Source: Halobacteriales archaeon QS_9_68_17
GTDB lineage: Archaea; Halobacteriota; Halobacteria; Halobacteriales; Natronoarchaeaceae
Length of the DNA: 64,000 nt
Direction of reading: 5' to 3'
NCBI GenBank assembly: GCA_003023565.1
Contig: PXSA01000004.1
Span: forward strand, 45,817 to 109,816
The position numbers and the translations under genes are program-made. Positions within the stretch are counted from its first letter, which is position 1; each line of letters begins with the position of its first letter. This document shows, one piece after another, positions 16,905-24,290 of the stretch. The notes under the pieces are model-generated. The model saw only the letters and a program-made list of their open reading frames with translations. It was not told the origin of the DNA and searched no databases.

Positions 16905-18027
16905 CACGCTGCAACCGACGGACGAACCGCGGACGAGTCGCCCGGACCCGGCGACGGACGAGACGGTGCTGGAACTCGACGGCGTCTCCAAGACCTACGG
17001 GGACGAGCGGGTCATCGACGACCTCTCGCTGTCGGTGGCCGACGGCGAGATACTGACGCTGCTCGGTCCCTCCGGTTGCGGGAAGACGACGACGCTCCGG
17101 CTCATCGCCGGTCTGGAACGCCCCGACGGGGGCACGGTGTCGCTCGACGGGTCGGCAGTCGCCGGCGACGGCGACTTCGTCGCGCCCGAGCGCCGCGGCG
17201 TCGGCGTCGTCTTCCAGGAGTTCGCGCTGTTTCCCCACATGACCGCCGAGGAGAACATCGCGTTCGGCCTGAAAGACCGGCCCGAGGCGGCACGGGAGGC
17301 CCGCGTCGACGAGATGCTCGACCTCGTGGGGCTCGACGCCCACCGCGAGAGCCGGCCCGACGAGCTATCGGGCGGTCAGCAACAGCGCGTCGCGCTGGCC
17401 CGGTCGCTCGCGCCCGAACCGGAGATGCTGCTGCTCGACGAACCGTTCTCCAACCTCGACGTCGACCTCCGCGTCGAGATGCGCGAGGAGGTGCGGAAGA
17501 TCATCAAGGAGGCGGGCGTCACCGCCATCTCGGTGACCCACGACCAGGAGGAGGCCCTCTCGATCAGCGACCGCGTCGCGGTGATGGACGACGGCCGCAT
17601 CGAGCAGGTCGACCGCCCGGAGCAGGTGTTTCAGCACCCCGAGTCGCGCTTCGTCGCCGGGTTCCTCGGTCACGCGAGTTTCCTGTCGGGCTACGTCGGC
17701 GGCGGTAGCGTCGAGACGGGACTGGGGACGCTCGACCGCGACCGCATCCACGGCCTCGCCGAGGAGTACGAGGGGACGAAACTCGACGTGCTCGTCCGCC
17801 CCGACGACCTCCGGGCGGAACCGGTCGCCACCGCCGAGTCGGCCGACGGCGTCGTGACCCACCGCCGCTATCTCGGGCCGACGGTCCTCTATCGCGTCGA
17901 ACTGGGGAACGGCGACGTGCTGGAGTGTATGCACAACCACACCGACCAGGTCGCCGTCGGCACGAACGTCGCGGTGGGCCTCGACGCGGACCACGACCTC
18001 GCCTGGTTCCCCGCGTCCCAGCGCTGA
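16894..18027 (+). CDS. Iron(III)-type ABC transporter ATP-binding protein
   Basis: A 377-residue ATPase powering the importer. Walker A is GPSGCGKTT, the signature is LSGGQQQR, Walker B is MLLLDEPFSNLD, and the H-loop is ISVTHDQEEAL. The last 110 residues form a TOBE-like domain (LDVLVRPDDLRAEPVA, RYLGPTVLYRVEL), as in FbpC/PotA proteins. The start overlaps the permease, and the stop TGA shares its A with the ATG of the next gene, a membrane glycosyltransferase, which is therefore probably in the same transcript. Confidence 0.92.
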   Translation: MSNSTLQPTDEPRTSRPDPATDETVLELDGVSKTYGDERVIDDLSLSVADGEILTLLGPSGCGKTTTLRLIAGLERPDGGTVSLDGSAVAGDGDFVAPERRGVGVVFQEFALFPHMTAEENIAFGLKDRPEAAREARVDEMLDLVGLDAHRESRPDELSGGQQQRVALARSLAPEPEMLLLDEPFSNLDVDLRVEMREEVRKIIKEAGVTAISVTHDQEEALSISDRVAVMDDGRIEQVDRPEQVFQHPESRFVAGFLGHASFLSGYVGGGSVETGLGTLDRDRIHGLAEEYEGTKLDVLVRPDDLRAEPVATAESADGVVTHRRYLGPTVLYRVELGNGDVLECMHNHTDQVAVGTNVAVGLDADHDLAWFPASQR

Positions 18028-20174
18028 TGTCCGTGGCCGCGCTCCGCGACCGCGTCACCGCGAGACGCGTCGCGGCGCTCGTCGCCGCGCTCTCGGGCGC
18101 GCTCGTCTTCTCCCTCGCGACCGACCTCTTCCCGCACCTCTCCAATAACCACGACGAGGGCGTCTATCTCCAGCAAGCGGAGATGCTCCTCGCGGGGCGG
18201 GTGAACCTCTATCCGCCCGTCCCCGAGGCCGTTCGGCCGTGGTTCTTCGTCGAGGACGGCGGTCGCCTCTACCCCAAGTACACGCCCGTCCCGGCCGCGA
18301 TGTTCGCGGCGGCGAAGGCGCTGACCGGCGAGTTCCGCGTCGCGCTCGCGGCGGTCGCCGCCGGCAACGCCGCGCTCTGTTACGCCGTCACCGCCGAGGC
18401 GTTCGACCGCCGGACGGGCGTGGTCGCCGCCGTCGCGCTGGTCGGCGCGCCGCTGTTCCTGCTGACCTCCTCGGTGTTTCTCTCGTACGCGCCCGCATCC
18501 CTGCTCAACTGGGCGTTCGCGCTGGCGTACGTCCGCGCGGTGCGCCGCGAGAGTCGGCGCTACGCCGCCGGTGCGGGCGTCGCTATCGGCCTCGCGTTCT
18601 TCGCCCGCCCGTACACCGCCGTGCTGTTCGCGCTCCCCTTCGTCGCTCACGCCTGCCTGACGCTCTACCGGGCGGGCCGCCGCGGCCGAGAGGCGTTCCG
18701 CGCGTGGGTCGGCCGGTACGCCGTCGTCGCCGCGGGCGGCCTGACGTTCGTGGGCGCGACGCTCGCGTACAACGCGGCCGTGACGGGATCGCCGCTCCTG
18801 TTCCCCTACGAGGCGTTCGCGCCGCTGGACGGCCTCGGCTTCGGTTACCGGCGGATCCTGAGCCACGACCTGCGCTACACGCCGGGACTCGCCCTGCGCG
18901 CGAACGCGTGGGTCCTCTGGTACTTCGGGACGCGCTGGACGGTCGCCGGCCCCGTCGGGACGCTGTTGGCGGGCGCAGGCGTCGCCCGCCTGCTCGTCGG
19001 CCGCTACCGTCGAATGGCGCACGGAGCGCCCCAGGCGGCCGTAACGCGGGGAGACAGCGGCGGCCCGCTTCCGGACCACGAACTGCGCGCGGTGCTCGCC
19101 GGCCTGTTCGTCACGGTGGTCGCGGGCAACGTCGCGTTCTGGGGCAACTACAACGTCCTGGCGACGTTCGGGGACCCCACGGACGGCCTCATCGCGGTGC
19201 TGGGGCCGTTCTACCACTTCGACCTCCTGCTCCCCCTGTCCGCGTTCGCCGCGAGCGCCGCGGTTGCGGGGTGGGACCGCGTCCGGTCGCTCGCCGCGGC
19301 GCGCGACGACGACCGCCGCGCCCGCGTCGCACTCCTGCTCGTGCTGGCGGTGACGCTGCCCGTCGTCGGCGCGGCCGAGCGCGCGGCGGTCGAACCGCCG
19401 GTCGAGCGCAACACCGACTACACCGAGAAGTACGAGCGGGCGTACGCCCCCGTCGAGGACGCCGACTTCGAGAACGCGCTGGTGTTCGTCCCGACGCCGT
19501 ACGGCGAGTGGCTCAACCACCCGTTCCAGTCGTTCCGGAACGACCCCGACCTCGACGGCCCGGTCGTTTACGCGATGGACCGCGACGCGAGCGGCGACTT
19601 CGCCGTTCTCGACGCCTATCCGAACCGGACGCTCTACCGCTACACGTACCAGGGCGAGTGGACGCCGGCCCCGAGCGAGCGGGTGACCCCGAAACTGGAG
19701 CGCCTCGAACGGCGCGAGGCGGCCGGGTTCGACGTCGAGACGCGGGGGGGCGTCATCCGCGACGCGGGGTCGGTGACGGTGCGCGTCGAGTCGAACGGGA
19801 CCGCCGCCGAGTACGCGTACGAGGGCGACCCCGGCGACGAGGTGACCGTCTCGTGGTCCCTGACGCCCCAGGGGGCGTCCGTCGACGGCGAGAACCTGAC
19901 GCGGGTGACCGGGAACCGGACGGTACCGCTGAACGGGACACAGGAGGTCGTCCTGTCGGTGACGACGGTTCAGCGCGGCGGGGCGTCGGTCACCTACCGC
20001 GAGGAGGTGACGGTGCGAGCGACGGACGAGGCGGTCGAAGTGGTCTGGCCGCCCGAACGGTCCGTCTGCAACCTCGTCCTCGACTGCGACCGTGAGGGGA
20101 CGTACCTCCCGGACCGGCCGGAGACGCGCGTCAGCGGAACGTGGATAAGCAGCACGCTGAGCGTGCGGGAGTGA
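18027..20174 (+). CDS. GT39/ArnT-like membrane glycosyltransferase
   Basis: A 715-residue GT-C protein. The N-terminal 400 residues contain about ten membrane helices. The first outer loop carries the catalytic-type acidic pair in NNHDEGVYLQQ (Asp43, Glu44) and the following AEMLLAGRVNLYPP, as in lipid-linked sugar transferases. The remaining 300 residues are an extracellular beta-rich domain with several N-glycosylation-like NRT/NGT sites. It likely transfers sugar from a polyprenyl-phosphate donor to a surface lipid or protein. The ATG at 18027 overlaps the ATPase stop; the longer open frame upstream is a shadow. Confidence 0.8.
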   Translation: MSVAALRDRVTARRVAALVAALSGALVFSLATDLFPHLSNNHDEGVYLQQAEMLLAGRVNLYPPVPEAVRPWFFVEDGGRLYPKYTPVPAAMFAAAKALTGEFRVALAAVAAGNAALCYAVTAEAFDRRTGVVAAVALVGAPLFLLTSSVFLSYAPASLLNWAFALAYVRAVRRESRRYAAGAGVAIGLAFFARPYTAVLFALPFVAHACLTLYRAGRRGREAFRAWVGRYAVVAAGGLTFVGATLAYNAAVTGSPLLFPYEAFAPLDGLGFGYRRILSHDLRYTPGLALRANAWVLWYFGTRWTVAGPVGTLLAGAGVARLLVGRYRRMAHGAPQAAVTRGDSGGPLPDHELRAVLAGLFVTVVAGNVAFWGNYNVLATFGDPTDGLIAVLGPFYHFDLLLPLSAFAASAAVAGWDRVRSLAAARDDDRRARVALLLVLAVTLPVVGAAERAAVEPPVERNTDYTEKYERAYAPVEDADFENALVFVPTPYGEWLNHPFQSFRNDPDLDGPVVYAMDRDASGDFAVLDAYPNRTLYRYTYQGEWTPAPSERVTPKLERLERREAAGFDVETRGGVIRDAGSVTVRVESNGTAAEYAYEGDPGDEVTVSWSLTPQGASVDGENLTRVTGNRTVPLNGTQEVVLSVTTVQRGGASVTYREEVTVRATDEAVEVVWPPERSVCNLVLDCDREGTYLPDRPETRVSGTWISSTLSVRE

Positions 20175-20204
20175 CGGCGACGCGGCGGAGAACGGCGGCC
20201 GCGG

Positions 20205-20927
20205 TCAGCGGAACCGCTCTTCGAGCGAGACCTTGGCGATGGACTTGGCGATGGCCGCGCCGCCGGCGAAGGGGTCGAGTTTCGTCCGGCCCCTGCGCTC
20301 TCGGTAAGCGATGGGGACCTCTATCACGTCGTAGCCGCGCAGCAGCGGCCGGATGAGCAGTTCCGCGGAGAGGCCGGTGTTCTCGGTCCACTCGATGTCC
20401 TCGACCACGTCGCGGCGGTAGGCGCGCATGCCCGTCGTCGTGTCGTGGACGCGCCGGCCCGTCAGCACGCTCGCGAGCAGGGCGAACGCCCGGTTGCCCT
20501 GGCGGTTGAGGCCCGGCATGGCGTCGGCCCCGTGGTAGAGGCGGTCGCCGCTCACCACGTCGTACCCCTCGTTGACCAGGTCGAGGAACTCCGGTAGTTG
20601 CTCCATCGGGTACGTGTCGTCGCAGTCCGTCGTCACGACGACCGGTCGGTCCGGCGTCAGTATCGCCTCGCGGACGGCGACGCCGTACCCCTGCGGGGCC
20701 TGTCGGACCACCGTCGCACCGTGGTCGCGGGCTATACCTGGCGTCTCGTCGCTGGAGCCGTCGACGCAGACGACCTCGGCGCGGCCGTCGGTCACGTCGT
20801 CGACGTCCGAGAGCACGGTGCCGACGGCCTCGGCCTCGTTGTACGTCCCCATTACGACGCTCACGTCGTCGAACGTGAACCCGTCCGACCCGTCGGCTGA
20901 CGAGTCTCCGTCGGCGTTCCGACTCAT
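20205..20927 (-). CDS. GT2-family glycosyltransferase (dolichyl-phosphate hexose synthase-like)
   Basis: A 240-residue soluble GT-A enzyme. The nucleotide-binding strand is VSVVMGTYNEAEAVGTVL; then CVDGSSDETPGIA and the metal-binding DCDDTYPMEQLP (DxD) follow. GMRAYRRDVV and the C-terminal RRGRTKLDPFAGG match archaeal dolichyl-phosphate mannose/glucose synthases such as AglJ-like proteins. No membrane helices are present. It could provide the polyprenyl-linked sugar used by the convergent GT39 gene that ends 30 bases away. The promoter lies in the AT-rich spacer at 20950-20975. Confidence 0.82.
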   Translation of the reverse strand: MSRNADGDSSADGSDGFTFDDVSVVMGTYNEAEAVGTVLSDVDDVTDGRAEVVCVDGSSDETPGIARDHGATVVRQAPQGYGVAVREAILTPDRPVVVTTDCDDTYPMEQLPEFLDLVNEGYDVVSGDRLYHGADAMPGLNRQGNRAFALLASVLTGRRVHDTTTGMRAYRRDVVEDIEWTENTGLSAELLIRPLLRGYDVIEVPIAYRERRGRTKLDPFAGGAAIAKSIAKVSLEERFR

Positions 20928-20981
20928 TACCCCCGCTTTCCGTCGCGCGCACTTGACTTTTTAGGTTTGCCAAAAAAGCGT

Positions 20982-21332
20982 TCAGACCGCCGGGATCGAG
21001 TGCAGGAACGTCTGGAACTCGACGGTCCGCCCCTCGGGGTCGTCGGCGAAGAACTGATAGATGTCGTACTCCTCGTTCTCCCGCGGCGGCCCTCGCGCGC
21101 GGTCCGCGAGGCGGTCGTACATCTCGTCGACGGCGTCGCGGTCGTCGTAATAGAACGTGACCGTCCCGCAGGTGTCCGCCTCGTCGCGGTCGCAGAAGCC
21201 GAACAGGAAGTTCCCGTGGCGCAGGACCGTACAGCCCTCCTGTTCGAGCCACACCTCCGCGCTCACCTCGTCGGTGTAAAACGGGACCACGGTCGACAGC
21301 CGTTCCGTCGCGAAGAAGACGATTCCGGACAC
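20982..21332 (-). CDS. VOC-family (glyoxalase-like) protein
   Basis: About 116 residues forming one vicinal-oxygen-chelate unit: SGIVFFATERLSTVVPFYTD, then LRHGNFLFGFCDRDEADTCG and TVTFYYDDRDAVDEMYDRL, ending with the acidic strand DPEGRTVEFQTFLH typical of the family. No substrate can be inferred; such proteins include lyases, dioxygenases and resistance proteins. I prefer a GTG at 21332 because the frame has no ATG upstream and the alternative TTG at 21356 adds a Ser/Arg-rich stretch. It ends 55 bases from the GT2 start. Confidence 0.75.
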   Translation of the reverse strand: MSGIVFFATERLSTVVPFYTDEVSAEVWLEQEGCTVLRHGNFLFGFCDRDEADTCGTVTFYYDDRDAVDEMYDRLADRARGPPRENEEYDIYQFFADDPEGRTVEFQTFLHSIPAV

Positions 21333-21412
21333 GTTGCTGGCTTCTCGACGGCTCAAAAAAGTTCTTTCGCAGTGCGCGAACGTATTTACCGGTCGGGTCG
21401 TAGCTGCGACCG

Positions 21413-22003
21413 ATGACGGACGGTCGACGGATCGCCGCGGCGACGGGCCTCGTCTCGGCCGCGGTAGCGCTCGGCGGCATCCTCGTCGCGACGCTCGTGT
21501 CGTCGTCGTTCACCTGGACCGCGGCCGCCCTCTCCGACATGGGACGGCCCGGCAGGGCGACGTACTGGCTGTTCAACGGAGCGCTGGTCGCGGCGGGCGC
21601 GCTCGGCTTCCCCTTCGCGTACGCGCTCCTCACGGCCGCCGGGAACGCCGTCCAGCGCGTCGGCGTCGGACTCTTCGTTGTCACGGTTGCGGCGATGGCG
21701 ATGGTAGGCGTCCTCCACCTCCCGCGGGACGGTCACGGTCTCGCCGCGGTCACTCACTACGTCGGTGCGACGCTGTTCCTGTGGGTGTGGGGCACCGGCG
21801 AGGCGCTCGCCGGCCGCGTGCGACGGGGACTGGCGACGGTGTGGCTAGCGAACGTCCACGTCCTCGTGTGGACGCTGTGGGCCGGGCTGGTCGCGCCCGA
21901 GTGGTTCGCGGTCGCCGAGTACGCCGGCGCACTGGTCTTCGGCGGCTGGGTCCTGTTCACCGCCCGCCGCCTCCTCGACGACCGACAACCGTCGGCGGCC
22001 TGA
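21413..22003 (+). CDS. DUF998-family membrane protein
   Basis: A 196-residue protein with six evident hydrophobic helices. The first helix is followed by FTWTAAALSDMGRPGRATYWLFNG, the DUF998 signature region (S-x-x-G loop before helix 2), and a later loop reads LHLPRDGHGLAAVTHYVGA. Function unknown across the family. It sits in a divergent arrangement with the VOC gene and convergent with the potassium channel gene; no operon is evident. Confidence 0.8.
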   Translation: MTDGRRIAAATGLVSAAVALGGILVATLVSSSFTWTAAALSDMGRPGRATYWLFNGALVAAGALGFPFAYALLTAAGNAVQRVGVGLFVVTVAAMAMVGVLHLPRDGHGLAAVTHYVGATLFLWVWGTGEALAGRVRRGLATVWLANVHVLVWTLWAGLVAPEWFAVAEYAGALVFGGWVLFTARRLLDDRQPSAA

Positions 22004-22052
22004 ACCGCCGAACGGGGAAGGCAAGCAGGCGGCTACCGACACGCCGGCCGCG

Positions 22053-23675
22053 TCAGTCGTCGGACGCTATCGCGGTGAACTCGTTGACGTCGGCGTCGGT
22101 GCCCGCGACGATCACCTCGTCGCCGACCCGGAACCGGAAATCCGGGTCGAAGTCCGTGATGACCTCCCCGGCGCGGTCGACGGCGACGACGGTACACCCG
22201 GTGCGCTCGCGGACGTTCGCCGACCGGATCGTCTCCCCGGCGAGCGACCGCACGGGCGTTCGGATGACTTCTATCTGCGTGTCCAGCGAGATGATGTCCT
22301 CGTCGAGCACCGTCGAAGCGAGCATCCGGCCGCTCACCCGCGACAGCGCGAGGACGTAGTCGGCCCCGGCGCGGTAGAGTTTGGGGACGCTCTCGCCCTC
22401 CGCCGCCCGACACACTATCTCCGCGTCGGGGTTCAGTTCGTCGACGACGAGCGTCGCGAACGTCGTCGCCGTGTCGCTTCCCAGCGCGAGGACGACGGTA
22501 GTCGCATCGAGGACGCCCGCCTCGCGGAGGACGCTCCGCTCGGTCACGTCGCCCACCACGTCGACCGCCGGCCTGTCTTCTAAGTCGACGACGGTCGCGT
22601 CCACGTTGGCGGCCGCCAGTTCGTCGACGACGGTCGTCCCGACCTCGCCCATGCCGAGGACGACCACGTTCGACCGGGCTGGCTGGCGCTTCTTCGAGCG
22701 CGTCAGTCTGCGGAGCGATTCGAGGTTCCGAACGTCGCCCGCGACCAGAAGCACCGTCCCCTCGGTCAGGACCGTGTCGGGCGACGGCGGACTCCGGAAC
22801 TCCCCCTGCTCCCAGACCCCGACGACGTTCACGCCCGTCCCCTCGCGGATCCCGCTGTCCGTGAGGCGCTGACCGTCGACCGCGCTGTCGCGCTGGACGG
22901 CGAGTTCGGCTATCTCGAAGTCGTCGCTGACCGCGTCCGGGGCGTCGACCGACCCCGTGATCTTGTCCGCGAGGCTCTCGCCGAGGATACGTTCGGGCGA
23001 GAGCACCGTGTCCGCGCCGGCGAGGCGGTGGTACGGTTCGTTCGTCCGGTCCTCGAGGAGGGTGGCGACTCGCACCCCGGGGGAGACCTCCCGCGCGGAG
23101 AGGACGATGCTCGCGTTGCGCTCGTCGTCCGCGTCGGCGACCAGAGCGGTCGCCGCGTCGGCGTTCGCGCGCCGGAGCGTCTCCGTCGACTCCGGGTCGC
23201 CGTGGATCACCGACAGGTCGTCGTCGTACAGGTCCGCGGCCGTCCCCGCGTCGGACTCGACGACGACGTACTCCTCGTCGCGCGTCTCCAGTTCGTCGAC
23301 CAGCGACTCGCCGTGCGGGGTGTACTCGCAGACGACGACGTGGCCGGACAGGTCCTCGACGGCGCGCGGCGCGGTGGTCGCCATCGCCTCCTCGAACAGC
23401 GGGAAGACGAACGCCGGCAGCGTCATGAAGATGAGGAACACGCCGGTCAGGTCCATCAGGATGACGAGGACGTTCATCCACGGCGACGACCACGGCGCGT
23501 CCGACCCGAACCCGGTCGTCGTGAACGTCTCGACGACTACCTGCACGGAGTGGAGAAACGAGGACGGCCGCCCTTCGAGGACGGCCATGCCGATGTGGTA
23601 CGCGAAGGCGTACGCCGCCATGACGCCGGCCAGCGAGAGGAGATACAGTACCGTTCGCCGTCGCCACGTGCTCAT
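22053..23675 (-). CDS. Potassium channel with tandem RCK (TrkA-N/TrkA-C) domains
   Basis: A 540-residue MthK-like channel. Two N-terminal helices flank a pore segment with selectivity filter TTTGFGSD (residues 52-59). RCK1 begins HVVVCEYTPHGESLVDEL near 110 and lacks a clean GxGxxG, while RCK2 (VVVLGMGEVGTTVVDEL) keeps it. Each is followed by a TrkA-C domain (IAELAVQRDSAVDGQRL; IEVIRTPVRSLAGETI). It probably conducts K+ under control of a ligand or nucleotide bound by RCK2. Potassium handling is central in salt-in haloarchaea. Monocistronic. Confidence 0.9.
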   Translation of the reverse strand: MSTWRRRTVLYLLSLAGVMAAYAFAYHIGMAVLEGRPSSFLHSVQVVVETFTTTGFGSDAPWSSPWMNVLVILMDLTGVFLIFMTLPAFVFPLFEEAMATTAPRAVEDLSGHVVVCEYTPHGESLVDELETRDEEYVVVESDAGTAADLYDDDLSVIHGDPESTETLRRANADAATALVADADDERNASIVLSAREVSPGVRVATLLEDRTNEPYHRLAGADTVLSPERILGESLADKITGSVDAPDAVSDDFEIAELAVQRDSAVDGQRLTDSGIREGTGVNVVGVWEQGEFRSPPSPDTVLTEGTVLLVAGDVRNLESLRRLTRSKKRQPARSNVVVLGMGEVGTTVVDELAAANVDATVVDLEDRPAVDVVGDVTERSVLREAGVLDATTVVLALGSDTATTFATLVVDELNPDAEIVCRAAEGESVPKLYRAGADYVLALSRVSGRMLASTVLDEDIISLDTQIEVIRTPVRSLAGETIRSANVRERTGCTVVAVDRAGEVITDFDPDFRFRVGDEVIVAGTDADVNEFTAIASDD

Positions 23676-23892
23676 CCGCCCGCTCTTTCCCCCGACTCGG
23701 GGAAAAGCGTTATCGTCCGTCGCGTGCGTCCGGGAAACGAGCGGTCCGGCCTCTGTCGGTCGCGCCCCGCGGGATCACCCATCCGATCACTTATACGTAT
23801 CGGCGGCGACTCCCCGATACCGACCGATATCGGCCGTGTGCGACCCCCGCACGGTCAAAAGGTTGAAATCCGGAACAACCCTACGGGTGAGC

Positions 23893-24171
23893 ATGCACAA
23901 AGACGAGTTGCTCGAATTACACGAGCAGATGGTGACGATCATGGAGAACGTCGCCGAGCGCGAGGAGGTCGACCCGGAGCTTTTCGACCCGTACTACCAG
24001 CTAGACGTCGACCCGTCGCACGTCCACAAGTCCAAGAGCGAGCACAAACACGCCGTGTTCGTCCTCGGGAACGCCCTCGCGAACGCGATGAGCGAAGACG
24101 AGTTCTCCAGCGCCGGCCGCATCGGCAAGCGAATGGAGGAACTGGCCGACGACGCCGAACAGCGGATCTGA
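23893..24171 (+). CDS. UPF0058-family protein
   Basis: A 92-residue, mostly helical protein conserved in haloarchaea and methanogens. It starts MHKDELLELHEQMVTIMENV and ends with a helix EDEFSSAGRIGKRMEELADDA; the middle HVHKSKSEHKHAVFVLGN is the most recognisable block. Function unknown. I use the ATG at 23893; the upstream open frame in the same phase is not haloarchaeal-like. The 217-base spacer upstream contains TATA-like sequences (CACTTATACG near 23788) but no gene I can support. Confidence 0.85.
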   Translation: MHKDELLELHEQMVTIMENVAEREEVDPELFDPYYQLDVDPSHVHKSKSEHKHAVFVLGNALANAMSEDEFSSAGRIGKRMEELADDAEQRI

Positions 24172-24290
24172 GTCCGGTACCCGGCCGCGGCCCGCCCGCT
24201 TCTCGTCGAGCCGCTGCTAACCGGTAACTGTCCTGGTCGGTCCGGGTCGGCGGCGGAAAGTATATGTTTCGCTTGTGGCTTTTGCGAAGT

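Noticed and set aside
20151..20165. GCACGC/GCGTGC triloop at the GT39 end
   Set aside because: Single 6-bp hairpin without a partner; expected by chance in GC-rich coding DNA.
20950..20975. TTTTTAGG-TTTG-CCAAAAAA as a third iron operator
   Set aside because: The right half-site lacks the T of CCTAAA, and the sequence is better read as the AT-rich promoter of the GT2 gene.
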